From positions 309,953-373,952 of the forward strand of contig RMBW01000026.1 of NCBI GenBank assembly GCA_004009845.1: DNA of 64,000 nt, written 5' to 3'. The DNA is from Davidsoniella eucalypti (lineage: Eukaryota; Ascomycota; Sordariomycetes; Microascales; Ceratocystidaceae). Below, piece after piece: positions 1 through 11,762 of the stretch (the stretch's first letter is position 1; the number at the start of each line of letters is the position of its first letter). The translations under genes were made by a program, and so were the position numbers. The notes beneath the pieces were generated by a model. It was not told the DNA's origin. It saw only the letters and a program-made list of their open reading frames with translations, and did not search any database.

Positions 1-2
1 AG

Positions 3-128
3 TGTGTAGACTGTGATTTTTTCACCCGTGAAGAAAGATATCAACCGCGGAAGGAAGTGATTCCAGGAAGGGACATGACCGTCGAGGACTACGATGTTCC
101 TCTTCACACTATGCCAGTCAAAAACTGA
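3..128 (+). CDS. 3' end of an unknown protein-coding gene (partial)
   Basis: An uninterrupted reading frame enters from the left edge and ends at a TGA at 126-128, giving the last 41 residues of a protein. The visible tail is charged and ends in MPVKN. The composition (EER, RKE, VEDYD) looks like real coding sequence rather than the AT-rich intergenic DNA that follows. No domain is recognisable in so short a piece. A different explanation is a chance open frame, since no start or splice site can be checked inside the window. Confidence 0.45.
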   Translation, partial: CVDCDFFTREERYQPRKEVIPGRDMTVEDYDVPLHTMPVKN

Positions 129-1909
129 TAAGTATAGAAGCGACTTATGTCGTGACATATACCTTTCGATTGTTTCAATACGCTGGCATGTTTCGCAAGG
201 CCCCGAACATTTCTGATAGACTGTATCTGGGGCCTCTTGGATCTGTGATAGGGGCAAGGATGATATGGCTGACACATCCCTCAGTATGCTTGACAAAGCT
301 TGAGAAGCCAAAGAGGGAATGTTGTGAGTGCACGCCATTGTGTATAACGATTCAAAGGCCGCGTCGTCGAGAAGTAAAGTTGAGTGACCTGGTAGAGATG
401 TTTTTTGGTCGTATTTCGTAGCAAAGCTCTAAGAATGATCACTGTAGCAGATTTCTACTACAGGACTTAGATAACAGTGAGATAATACTAGATTGTGTTA
501 GATTTTCTGAAATGTAGTTGCTGAGTATCATTGTGACTTACTCCTCACAAATCTTTGCGTGAAAAGATACAAGTTATTTGGATAAGAAAATATAGTTGTT
601 GTAATGTGTAAATGATGTCTCTAGGAAATTAGATATATGATATAGATATGATGAACCGAAGGACACAAAGTGTAACTATGTTGTATATTTAAAGATAGAA
701 GAGAAGAAAATTTTGTAAACAAGAATGTTGAGAGAAAACATAATATATATACAGAGACTGTAGGGGAACAGTGTTATCATACGAGGTTGCAACTACTCCA
801 TCTTGACATAACTGATATCTGCCATGCCACTTCCTGTCTAACAGATTGTCTGTTTTCGGTTCTAGTTTGTACTTTATTGGCCTATGGGCGACTAGACACA
901 AGGAAAATGACTCTAAAACGACATGGAGCAGACATCATCAGGCTTGGCATAGTGTTTATAGGACTTTCTCATACTTTAATGATGTTAAAGTTTTAATTTC
1001 ATAGATAATATGATCAATAGAGACTACTCAATCATCACATCACAGCCTATAATGATTTATATCATAGCTTTAGCAAACCAGCATTTCTAATTTAGTTGTA
1101 TTGATGACTGACAGTGTATCTAGTAACTTGTGAAGCCAGATTAGACAGAAGTTGACATATTACAGTACCATTATCAGGCTTGACACAATGTTTATAGGAC
1201 TTTATACTACTTACTAATCATGCCGAAGCTTTGGTAGTATGGAGAATAGGACTGAAAGAACCTTGCTTCATCATTATAGTCCAATCTAAGTATGAATAGC
1301 ACGATCATTAATATATCCTAGCTTTGGCAGGCTTCCTAGGCTAGTTATATATGATGACTACGAAGTAGGCCAGTATTGTGTGAAGCTAGATTTGGTAAAA
1401 TTTGAGGTCTAAATATGCTAATATTATCTATATACATGAACAGAAACCATATTTTAATTAACGTGACAAGTGTGTCAATATTCTCAGTACATTCAAGATG
1501 TCATGTCGTTAATGTGATTGTATGTGGGAACTAGCATCTCCCTATATTATATATTAGTATATATGTACTTACTATATGGTTTCTGTCGCGTAGTACATGG
1601 TATCATCCATTTGTCCGACAACCAACAACTAGACTTGGCTTGATCCCTGGTTACTTTAAACTCCGTCTATCTTACTATGGCCTTTGACTTGGCTTGGCCA
1701 ATGTATAGCATCTTAAATGCGGGGCACTTTGTGGAGGTGGACATCTCCACCATATCTGTTGTACGCCTTTCCAGTAAGAGAAAGACCCGCATTGTCAGTT
1801 GGAAACATTGAAGTGTCCCGCACTAAACCGATTCATTCATCAATAGGATAAATACACGCTAGCTTCCTGGCATATATATTGGAAACTTTACTACTTTAAA
1901 ACAGATCTT
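129..1909. other. AT-rich intergenic region with decayed repeats
   Basis: No convincing gene is seen here; the open frames are short and of poor composition. The stretch holds diverged copies of the same sequence: 938-967 and 1174-1203 match at 27 of 30 positions, and 1060-1140 resembles 1310-1395 more loosely. The last few hundred bases before 1910 are presumably the promoter of the YCII-domain gene. Confidence 0.6.
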
Positions 1910-2536
1910 ATGCTATCACGCCTCTCAATCAGACCTTTGACTCGCTTTCCCTCTGCGAGTCTCCACTACCTCCGTATCAATACTAGAACAATGGTCTCCG
2001 TTCCTCCCGGCAAGTTTGAGTTTCTTTGCGTTGTGCCTGACAAGCCCGGCGCATTTGAGAAACGTCTTGCTGCCCGTCCGTACGTCATCCATGCCTGGAT
2101 TGGCGAATCGATATTCTCAGCTTGTCTTATCTCTAACTATATCATTCTATGATAGCACCCATTTTGCCAACCTGAAGGCTCAGGTGGACTCTGGGTTCAT
2201 CAAGGTGGGCGGTGCTACCCTTGACGAAGTCCCCACCGATGATAAGCTCAAGATGAACGGCAGCGCTCTTGTTGTTGTTGCGACGTCTATCGAGGAGGTC
2301 AAGGAACTTCTTGTTAGGGACATCTATGCTACCAGTGGTGTTTGGGACGTCGAAAATGTAAGTCAATTAATCCTTGCTATATCTAAGAAACAATACTGAC
2401 ATGAAGGACTCACTTCCCATGCTCTAGGCCCAGATCCTACCTGTAAGCTCTACCATACTGTAATCCAACACCAAATCTGTACATATACTAATATATCTCT
2501 ATTTTCTAGTTCAAATGCGCCGTCAGAGAGCCGTGA
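1910..2536 (+). CDS. YCII-domain protein, 4 exons
   Basis: Exons at 1910-2079, 2156-2357, 2428-2442 and 2510-2536 join in frame to 137 residues. Introns have GTACGT, GTAAGT and GTAAGC donors and TAG acceptors. The spliced protein has the YCII layout: a beta strand (FEFLCVVPDKPGAFEKR), the RPTHFANLK segment with the conserved His, SGFIKVGGA, and a final strand ending ILPFKCAVREP. YCII proteins are small ferredoxin-fold proteins whose His/Asp pair is thought to be catalytic, but the fungal members have no firmly assigned reaction. The first 27 residues are rich in Arg, Ser and Leu and lack acids, which suggests a mitochondrial presequence; starting instead at the ATG at 1991 would give a cytosolic form. 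Confidence 0.85.
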
Positions 2537-2748
2537 ATTGCATCGATCCCTGTTAGGTGACCGGCTTGTAAAGTAAGCTTGCAGTTCATGTTCATATACT
2601 TGTACTTATTTATCACTGTACATGTCGCATAGTTTCCAACCAACTTGAGCTTCTAGTCTAATTAAAATAAATAATAATGATGAATCTATCTAATGTAAAT
2701 GAGAGAACAAGATCGCACAGCCAACCTTCCAAAGGTTACACTCCTCAA

Positions 2749-4499
2749 TTATTTATCTTGAGGGGATACAGCTGCAGCACGCTCAGCCTTGAGTTTCAAA
2801 GCTTCTTCACGTTCCTCTTGTTCTTCCCTTTCGGCGCGCTCAGTTTCGCGGGCTTCTTCTTCTGCCTCTGCCTTTTCATCGGCGGCATTTTCGGACTCCA
2901 TCCGAAGCTCGTATACGAGGTCAAAACATTCCGCTAGCAACTCGTTGACACTCCCTTGGCCTTCAGGAATATCGCCATTGACGAGAAACTTTCCATCAAC
3001 GCGCTGGTTATCAACAGAGTTGAGCTATAAGATGATGTTAGTATTATTCTAGCAAAACATCGGTGATAAAATATTCTTACTTTCATATTGTATGGGTAGA
3101 GATCACGAGGGTTGCTAATACCACCGTTCTCCTTAACTTCGATGAGACATCTCTTCAAGGTCTGTAGCTGATTGTATACGGGAAGTAAACCTTCGGAAAC
3201 GGGCTCTGAAGAAATCATAAGTGAGTAGATATAGGCATAACATCTCCGAAGAAGATATAGCAAGGTCTAATTCAAGAGCACAGTTAGTGGTTTTTTAGGT
3301 ACCAACATTGAATGTTGATTAGGTATACGTACTCTTTGAACATAAAGTTCAGCCGGTTTACCATCGGAATCGATCCAGTTGCCGTCGACACGCTTTTCAT
3401 CGTATCTGTCTAGTAGTCGTTGGAAATCATACAGATCGGTCTCTCGTAATGACCACGCTTGGGTCATAGAGATCTTATCGAGCTCAGATCTTACACGTAC
3501 AAGATCGTTGTAAATGGGCTTGAATGGTGCAGGGATAGCACCCTTCTTGACCTGGACGATTTCCGCCCATTTCATGCATTTGAACAGCAGTGAAGATATC
3601 TTATCGCTACCTTCTGCAATAGATCCATCGGCAGTCAAGAAATTGCCATCGACTCGTAGTGTGTCTATCTCTGCAAGCTGCACGGAAAGCTTGTGGACTT
3701 CACTTGTAGAAAACTAATGGCATGATGTTAGAATGTACTACATACTAAACCGTTGCCTATGCTGTGTAAAAAAGGCTCTTTCCATACCTTGGTGCGCGTG
3801 TTGGCAAGTGAGATGGAGCGTAGAATGGAGATCAGCTTCTCGTGAATGGTAGGAAGGGGTTCGCCTAGCGTATCTAGTTTGTCCTGGAGTGTCTTAAGCA
3901 TATCTTTGCAAAGGTTGACTCTGTTCAGTAGAAGCTTTAGGACAATAGGATCGTGTGAATCACGTCCATTCTCGATATACTGCTTGAGCTTTTCCAACGT
4001 ATGCGCAATGCTCTCTAGGTCTTTATGAGACACTAAATCAGACTCTGTAAGATGATCGACGAGGCGCTTGATAGTAGAAGTAAGCGCATATGCAGCTGGC
4101 GCTTCATGGTTTCTTCCAATTGTCATGAACAATAGTGAGATAAGCTGAAAACAGCTTTCTAGGACACGATCGACTGTAGCGCACAGTATCATTAGCGAGT
4201 GTCTATTTGGGCCTTACAGCTATGCATAAAATTTTCCTCATAGATAAGTCGCCATTTCGAGAAATGAGAAAAGGGCACGTACCTCTGTTCTCGTGAGATA
4301 CTTCTTTCCCAGTACGAGATGTGTTTAGTTTGCGAACTTCTTCGATCACCTGCTTATATAAGGGCAACACATCTTGACTCCGTATGTAAGTGGTTCGGTC
4401 ATGCTTCAATAGGAGCAGCTTATCGCGAATGACTTCCAATGACTGGAGAATAGCCTGTTCCTCGGAATCAACAGGATGAGGGCATGATGGTGTATCCAT
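2749..4499 (-). CDS. DUF2408-family protein, 5 exons
   Basis: Exons at 4283-4499, 3788-4173, 3333-3713, 3081-3266 and 2749-3024 keep phase and give 481 residues. The protein has two related helical halves with repeated patterns such as LPLYKQVIEEVRKL, APFKPIYNDLVRVRSEL and LLPVYNQLQTLKRCL, each followed by a 'RVDGN/KF' segment. This fits the fungal DUF2408 family, which has no established function. The last 60 residues form a highly acidic, Glu/Ala/Arg-rich coiled coil. The exon 2 acceptor is the CTACAG at about 4174; the nearer-donor AAATAG would run into an in-frame TAA. The gene is followed closely by the convergent YCII gene. Confidence 0.85.
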
Positions 4500-5591
4500 A
4501 TCGTCAATGCTTCAAATGAGCCTCAGCTGTATATGGTCGATGTTGGTGAGAAGAAATTTAAGAGCACTTATAGGCGAGGCTGTAATGATAATGCGCAATG
4601 ACCCCGGTATCAATGGTGGCGCGTGTTATCGAAAATGCGGAACGTTTGGCAATGCAGCAACTGATCGTTTCTTTTTGAGATAATAAAGCTACTTGGCCAG
4701 GTCGATAAATGGGATCGGAAATCTACAAGATGCCCGATACTTTGATGTTATGGCGAGTTTGTTTACTATTCTGTCAGGTGTATATATGTAGTAACGATGA
4801 TTCTTTGATCACACAAAGGCAAGTTCTAGGTTCTAAGGTTTTGGTCTGTCAAAGTGGCAGTCGCTCTGCTTAAGGAGCAAATGACTGCTTGAGGCTAGTT
4901 CAGTTCAGTCCTCTTCAATCCAGTGTGTTCTCCGCCGTTCCTAATGTAGTGAAAGTGGAGTCATGTGTTATGGTTCAATGACAACGTTATAAAAAAAACT
5001 AACCCTAGTAGACAAACTAATAGACCATTTTTGCATGGAGAGCCTCATTGTTACACATCAGATTTCGAGTACCTATAATTAGTGGTAACAGCCGACATAC
5101 ATACTACGAGAACTAGTATCATTCTATTTTCTTGAGTGAGTTACTTGAAATTTCTGGTTTGTTCTTCGTGATTTGGGAGATGTAAAACAAGCTAAAATTA
5201 ACGCATTTGTATAGTATGATGTAATTGAGTGATGCACTAGTGGCAATTTGTAATGCAAGAAACCACTAGTAGGAGTGTAGTCCCGTACTAGAAATCGAAC
5301 CAGCACTAGCTTAGAATGCTGTAATGAGCATAGTCACGTGTACAAGCCAGATATACGATTAGTCACGTGAGATATTTCTCGCACAAATCAAATGCCCCAC
5401 GTGATGTGCGTTCAAATGCTATAGGTTTCAGCCCTCTTGGTGCACTCAGCGATACCAATTGGCAGGACCCGTAATTCTAAAGTGCCTGAATATTGGTCTT
5501 ATGTCAAATTGAAGAACTCCCTTCGACATTATCACCTCTGTTCATTCTGTGCAGTTATACCCAAAAGTCCCTTCACAGACTCACATTCACA
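4500..5591. other. Intergenic region between divergent DUF2408 and P1 genes
   Basis: This is a bidirectional promoter region with no coding sequence that I can support. Its most distinctive content is the CACGTG cluster listed separately, near the P1 side. Confidence 0.6.
5335..5403. promoter_or_regulatory. Cluster of three CACGTG E-boxes upstream of P1
   Basis: The palindrome CACGTG occurs at 5335-5340, 5364-5369 and 5398-5403, spaced 29 and 34 bases apart and ending about 190 bases upstream of the P1 start codon. CACGTG is the recognition site of Cbf1-type bHLH factors, which control ribosomal protein genes in several ascomycetes. Its use here is inferred from position and clustering. Confidence 0.6.
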
Positions 5592-6413
5592 ATGTCTACT
5601 TCTGAGCTGGCTTCGTCGTACGCCGCCCTGATCCTGGCCGACGAGGGTCTTGAGATCACCGTAAGTCGACGCAACACAAAAAATGCCCCGCGCATCGCCA
5701 TTACCCCGGCCGATTTATCGATATAACGATTCTAAACATCAAATTCGATGTCGCAGCGCAGCGCGGGCGATAGAGTTCGCCATACATACTAACACTGCAT
5801 CGATAGGCCGATAAGATGCAGGCCCTAATCACCGCCGCTGGTGTTGCCGATGTTGAGCCCATCTGGACTCAGCTGTTCGCTAAGGTACATTACCACTCTG
5901 TCTGATATTATTCGAACAATCCTCGCGTAGACGACAAATTCAACAACACAAATAGTCCAGCTACCAAATTTGCGACATGCGACCAACAACACTTGAATAC
6001 ACATTGACGATCCCAAATTATACGGCACACACCGAATCGCAGCCTACTATTACTAGCAAACTACGCGAGGATTTCGACTCAACAACAACATTAACAACTT
6101 ACTAACCCCGAGCTTCCCACTAGGCTCTTGAGGGCAAGGACGTCAAGGACCTGCTGACCAACGTTGGCTCCGGTGGTGGTGCCGCCGCTGCCCCCGCCGC
6201 TGGTGGTGCTGCCGCTGGTGCTGCTGAGGAGGCCGCTGAGGAGGCCAAGGAGGAGGGTAAGAACATATCCCACTACATGGCTATGGATAGGCTCGCTACG
6301 ACAGTAGTAGATCTGTCCATGCTCCCTCATTTCATTGTTGATATACTTACTGACTTTTACCTACAGAGAAGGAGGAGTCCGACGACGACATGGGCTTCGG
6401 TCTGTTCGACTAA
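5592..6413 (+). CDS. 60S acidic ribosomal protein P1, 4 exons
   Basis: Exons at 5592-5660, 5807-5884, 6124-6256 and 6367-6413 give 108 residues. P1 pairs with P2 on the ribosomal stalk and recruits elongation factors to the GTPase centre. The N-terminal dimerisation domain (MSTSELASSYAALILADEG, then ADKMQALITAAGV) is followed by LLTNVGSGG, an Ala/Gly-rich hinge of about 30 residues, and the invariant acidic tail ESDDDMGFGLFD that binds elongation factors. Length is typical for the family. Introns 1 and 2 have clear TACTAAC branch sites. Intron 2 is unusually long (239 bases) and contains a perfect inverted repeat. The promoter carries three CACGTG sites. Confidence 0.97.
5918..6073 (+). repeat. 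13-bp inverted repeat inside P1 intron 2
   Basis: Bases 5918-5930 (AATCCTCGCGTAG) are perfectly complementary to 6061-6073. After a 2-base bulge the pairing extends by four more base pairs (TCGA). In the pre-mRNA this would fold out about 130 bases and bring the donor at 5885 close to the branch site near 6101-6107. Confidence 0.75.
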
Positions 6414-6906
6414 ATTCTCCAAATTGTATTTACTCCTCTTTCCTTCTTTCCGGTTTTACTTCAATTGCATGGCTCTGGGGTGTTACACAGTTATCGTTCA
6501 TTTCCGGCTGGCAGTCTAAACATTTGCCAGCCAAGAGTGCCGTCTCTCATAGGGTTAAATATGATGAATTGCTATCAGCAATGGAGTTCGGAATTTTAAA
6601 AGAAAAAAATGCGAATGAACAAAAAAGAATTTACGGACAAAACTTTATATCGTCGTCTGCCTGAAGTGTTACGCTGTCCATGTCTCAAATGACGTCAATC
6701 ATAATTGTATGCTATGAACAGCACATACTATTATTGCAATTCTGTCGAGTGAGCTACACACGATCATAAGTTAAAGCGTCTGTTTGCACGTATGTAAGGG
6801 AATTTAGGTTATTTCCATCAATAAGAAAGTTGTTTTATGGTTAAAGGCGCTGGATTAATAACCTGGCCGAGTTCTATGTAAGCAATGTGCGGTTTTCCAT
6901 TGTGCA
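6414..6906. other. Intergenic region between convergent P1 and UBX genes
   Basis: This should contain the two 3' untranslated regions. No gene, repeat or structured element stands out. Confidence 0.5.
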
Positions 6907-8034
6907 TTAGCGGGCGACAATCGAAGCGCTCGGTACAAACCCGACATCCTTTAGGGTTTTGCTAAACTCAGAACTCTCAAATGTTTTCCGAGGAAACGTT
7001 GTCGAGAAGCTAATGACTTCAGCGCCATTTTCAGACCGAACTAGTTGAGCTAATTGGAGCAAAGTAGTTTCCGCAGGTAGCGTCTTGATGATGTTTCCAG
7101 CAGGTGTCTGGATACGAAGGCGAGCCTCACTATGAGGCGCCCTGGGGGCAGATGGAGCCTTGACAGGAGCAGGCTGTTCAATGGGAGTCTCGATGACACG
7201 GCCTTCGCGGGCAGCCTTTGCCTGCTCGGCCTTGAGACGACGAGCCTCTTTGTTGGCTTCGATCTTGGCACGCGCACGATCCCGGGCCTCGATATCAGCA
7301 ACCTTTTCGAGCTTCTTCTTAGCGGCTTCACGAATTTGTTCGTCGCGTTGAAGCTTTTCCTTTGCATCTTGAGATTCCTGGGTAGCCTTCTGACGGATTC
7401 TCTAAAGATAAAGCATTAGAGTTATGTACTTTCTATACCACGTTCATCACAAACGGACTTACCTCGTTTTTCTGATGCTCAACTTTTTCCGCCTCACCAT
7501 TCAATGCCCGCTTGGCCTTTAGCTTCTCACGAAGTTCCTCGAGCTTCGCCTTCTTCTCATCCTCGGTTAGAGGCTTGATCACTTCGACAGACTCTGAAAA
7601 GTCGGTATGGCCACTATATTACTGTTAGTGGCGAGTTTAGATCATTTGTAGAATATTCTACTTACGATTTGTTCGCATGGAAAGTAGCAAGATCTGAATT
7701 CTTAAACAGCTTCCCGCATTCATTGCAAACTAGGGAATTGGCAGTGGGATCAGATTCATCTCCTTCAGAAGGCTTCTCGGCCTTGCTTTCCTCGTGCTCT
7801 TTTAGCACTTCATCAAGCGGCTTATCCTGGTTTTCCTCGAGCCATTGAAGGGCACCCTGGACTATAAGTGTAGATATGGCGGTTAGTATGTGATCGATGA
7901 AGCACGAGTTGTGATAAAAAAAGCAAAGGCAGGGTATCTTATGACGTACGGCCACCTGACTTCTTGACAGCAATCTGGGCACGAGCTTCCTCGAAGCCCA
8001 TGTCCAAGATGACATCAAGATCAGACCTGCTCAT
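6907..8034 (-). CDS. UBA / C2H2-like zinc finger / UBX domain protein
   Basis: Exons at 7950-8034, 7666-7861, 7463-7613 and 6907-7401 give 308 residues. Residues 1-45 are a UBA domain (MSRSDLDVILDMGFEEARA, then QGALQWLEE) that would bind ubiquitin. A C2H2-like finger follows at about 75-100 (VCNECGKLF, then H and H before TDF). A long charged, Arg/Lys/Glu/Ala-rich coiled coil spans about 110-215. The C-terminus is a UBX domain (ARLRIQTPAGNIIKTLPAET and onward, ending ASIVAR), the module that docks on Cdc48/p97. The layout resembles SAKS1/UBXN1-like adaptors that link ubiquitinated substrates to Cdc48. The start at 8034 is chosen because the UBA domain begins there; the longer upstream frame lacks similarity. 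Confidence 0.9.
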
Positions 8035-10318
8035 GTTTTCTAGAGGTTTCAATGCGAAAGTTGATTGTTTATAAATGAGATGGAAATGATGGATTTTTGA
8101 TGTTGGTATTTTGTGTGTGATGGTAAGAAGTAGGAAATATCGTCGGTTGTGGATGCCTGTTGGCAAGCTACGCAATTATGAAAGCAGCTCAGGCAATAAT
8201 TCCCCACGTAAGCTTAAAACACGCCTAAAACCAGCGTAACTTCCATGTATGGCTAGCTAGCTGCGGGGCAACAATTAGCGTTGTGTTTCCTTAAGTACAA
8301 CTACACTTCTAAAGACAACAAGAAAATGCAAACATTGAAATAGGTACCAACCAAACTATAGCCAACAGTAAATTCTGCTGTTGATTGGCTATGTATTCTA
8401 GGGTACCTGTAAATGTATATTTAACTGTACTATCATATGTATCATTCTCAACACTGGTTATAGAACAACCAAGGACACTTTTAACATTTTATAGGCTGTA
8501 CCATGATGAGTCCATAATATCATTTTTGGTAGTTAAAGCAGTAAACAAAAACGTGAAGAACTAGAAGCCAATGCCTCTTAACTTTCCCAATGGACGACTA
8601 GACAGCACACAGATAGGCTGTAAATTAATTACATATATTGTACTTATAGCCCGATATAGAGGCGATATTCCGCAAATAATTGAATGGGAGAACACGTTTG
8701 CTGCCAACGCGCAGCCAACACGACACACATGTGATGCCGAGATGCGTCTTTAGGTTCTTAGATTTACACGGATCGCGCAATGCGATCTGATTTGTCCGCG
8801 TAGACGTGCCGCTGGCTGTGAGCTAGACGATGGTCGCATTTGAAACCCGGTTGATCTAGTTATCTAGGTGCCCAAGAACATCATATCCCAAATATGAGTA
8901 GAAGTAAGGGAGTACTACTAGTTCAGACCACCTCCCAAGAGGGGTATCCAGGAAAAGCATAATGGAAGATCAAGTTAATCCGACTCCATTGACATAGACC
9001 GCCGGCACACAATCAAGCAGATACATTCTTTATGCGGATAACACACAGTCTTGGTTAGTTGTGTGACATGGAAGGTAAACCATGGCCATGGGATTGAATA
9101 GCAGAGCATTCAGAACAGAACATGGGCATAAGTAAGGAGCCTAGCCAAAGAGCGCGTAACAAGAAAGGAGAGCAGCCCTGGCAGCCGATATGAGCACTCA
9201 TCACCACCAAACACCCAGTAGCAATATGGGCGCAGAATGAAGTGCCATTGTTGGGTATCCGCCGCCCTAGTCATGTTCTGAAAACGGGGCGTGGCTTGAA
9301 TGCCCCATGAACCTGATCGAGTTGAAGGAAGCAGTGACAATTTGTCGCCTGATAGGACTCCCTTTGTACCCTTTGTAGGAAAAGAGCTTCCAAGGAAGCT
9401 CGTCGTTGTTCCTTGTTCTTCCTTGAGCGTAGCGGCATAGTAGCCGGGTCGTTACAGGGCCTCCTAGGCTGTCGAAGGCTTCCAAAGCCACATGCAGCAG
9501 AAAAAATACAGCTATGGCCCCATTATAATACAGACCAATCATAGCCGGCGAAGCTAGGCAGGCCCTCCTTGTTAGCTTGCCTTCAGGCTCCCTAGCACTA
9601 GCTCGTCGTCAAAATCTCATTTCCTAGTTGCATGCTCTACCCTCTGGCACCACTGTACTTAGTGCGGATAGCACCTACAACACTATAAACACTATATTAC
9701 ACGCCGTTACAGTAACCGCCTGGATACCTACTTCTGCTGTTGCTACTGTAACCTACACTAGTTTCTGCAAACCAAAACTCACGTGCAGCCAAAACACCTC
9801 AGCTCCGTGATAGACCTTACAACTAGACGGGTCATCGTTTCTCACCAACGCTGCGGTCGCCTGAATATCAATTTATCATCTTGTCCTTTGTCTTGGACAT
9901 CCTTCCTGGCATTTTACCCCCCTTTGCTCGTCACGTCCTTTTTTTTCTTCTCTTGTCACCAGTTCTAAATTTGAATCTTCCCTCTCTCTTTCAACTTTCT
10001 ACTATTCCAGCTATCCCCTCCTGTTCTATAGCGCCAGCCGTACTAGTAACAGCTAGCACACAACAATACCTTAATAACTTTGTCCGCATTTGAACTAAAA
10101 GCACCTGTCGCGCGCACAGTCAGTCGGTGGCCTCTTTTTTGTTTGGTCATCACCACGTCGATTTTTTTTTCCCTTCACGTTTTGTAATTCTGCCAACTCT
10201 TTGGCCTTTCCATCTTCAACCCATTTTCCATCGCGACTTTCAACTCCTAGACCGCCATCCTAGACCGCCATCCAATCAGCAATCTTGTCCTCACAACTAT
10301 CCGCGACACACATACACA
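8035..10318. other. 2.3-kb intergenic region between divergent UBX and VAP genes
   Basis: No gene is supported. Composition shifts from AT-rich (8200-8700) to more balanced sequence (8750-9650), where the open frames are short and unconvincing. The final 500 bases are pyrimidine-rich, as expected of a fungal promoter and 5' leader for the VAP gene. A perfect tandem duplication of TAGACCGCCATCC lies at about 10247-10272, within the leader. Confidence 0.5.
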
Positions 10319-11762
10319 ATGTCGGTCGAAATCGAACCCGCCGAGCTTTCCTTCCGCCGTACGTCTCCTCTATGACTTTTTCTCCCTCGGTATCAGAACC
10401 TAGATCAATGACAGCGTTGTCGCACAACAGAGAGCCCAGTAGAGAGTAACTGGCTATGCCTTGGACCATCTAGGAGACTCTGCAACACCTGTTTATAACC
10501 TGTCCACAGACGCCTGCTCGCCGAGCTTCACCTACTTGTCATCTCGAAACTTACTAAATCGTGTTCTCTACTGCAGGGCCATTCACCACCGAGGTCCAGG
10601 AAACTTTGAACCTCAAAAACACCAGCACTAGCCCCATCGCCTTCAAGGTATGCCACATGCTGTCATTTACGTACCGGCCGCAACGTCATAGCTAATGTCA
10701 ACCGCGTTATAGGTCAAAACCACCGCCCCGAAGCAGTATGCGAACCTCTTGTCCCCGCCTCCGCCACTAGCATGAATGTCATGGCCCTAACAAATATGCC
10801 CCTAGATACTGCGTCCGCCCAAACTCCGGTCGTATCGAACCCGGTCAAGATGTCGACGTCACCGGTATGTCTTTTAATACAGGCTTTTCACTACGGGATA
10901 TGCACCTGCCCCTACACGCGCTATCAATAGCCGATCTTACTAACATCTTCGTCCGCACCCTAGTTATCTTGCAAGCTATGAAGGCTGAGCCTGCTCTCGA
11001 TGCTAAGTGCCGCGACAAGTTCCTCGTTCAATCTGCCATCATCGGCGGCGAGCAGGAATATGCCAGTGTTGCCTCTGTCGTACGTCCATAGATACCACAT
11101 GATGTATGTGTATTCGTGGCATAAGCTAATCCTTATATCCCAATCTACAGCTCGAAACCACCAACAAAACCTCTATCCAAGAAAAAAAGATTCGCGTGAC
11201 CTGGCTCCGTGAGTCCAATGGCACCGGTTCCGAAAACGCCAGACAGTCCGTTATTGCTACTCCCAAGCGCGACCCTAGAACAAGCAGTACTGTATGTTGT
11301 CGTGCTTACCTATGTGAAACTTTTAGAGTCTAATTGCTAACAAATCGCGACATCCAGGCCGGAACTCCCGATGCTCCCAGACACTTCTCGTCTCCCAGCG
11401 AACCCTCGATGATGGCCCAATCATACGGCTCCGACTCAAAGCCCGAGACTGCCACGGAAGAACCCTCCACTTCCGATCCCGTCAACTCCTCGCCATCTCC
11501 TGCTGCTCGCGTGGTCGAAGAAAAGAACACGATTGTTGACGAGACTTCTGGTCTCAGACAACGAAAGGCCCCTGAGCTAGTCGTTTCCGAAAAGGCCGCG
11601 ACACTAGAGTCCGATGCTTCGGACGCTGCAGTTGCTCGTTCATCAACTTCATCCTCCACTACTCTCGCCACATCGCATCGTAGTACTACTGAGGGCGTCC
11701 CGGTCAAGATCGTCGCCCTCTTGTGCATGGTCAGCTTCCTACTTGCGTACTTCTTCTTTTAG
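10319..11762 (+). CDS. VAP/Scs2-type MSP-domain ER membrane protein, 7 exons
   Basis: Exons at 10319-10358, 10577-10647, 10713-10735, 10806-10864, 10964-11079, 11151-11291 and 11358-11762 join in frame to 284 residues. Residues 1-130 form an MSP domain: MSVEIEPAELSFRRPFTTEV, LNLKNTSTSPIAFKVKTTAP, YCVRPNSGRIEPGQ, and KCRDKFLVQSA. This domain binds FFAT motifs and tethers lipid-transfer proteins to the ER. A Ser/Pro/Thr-rich linker of about 110 residues follows. The last 20 residues (VPVKIVALLCMVSFLLAYFF) are a tail anchor, so the MSP domain faces the cytosol. Six introns in a short gene, one exon being only 23 bases, is notable but all phases agree. Confidence 0.94.
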
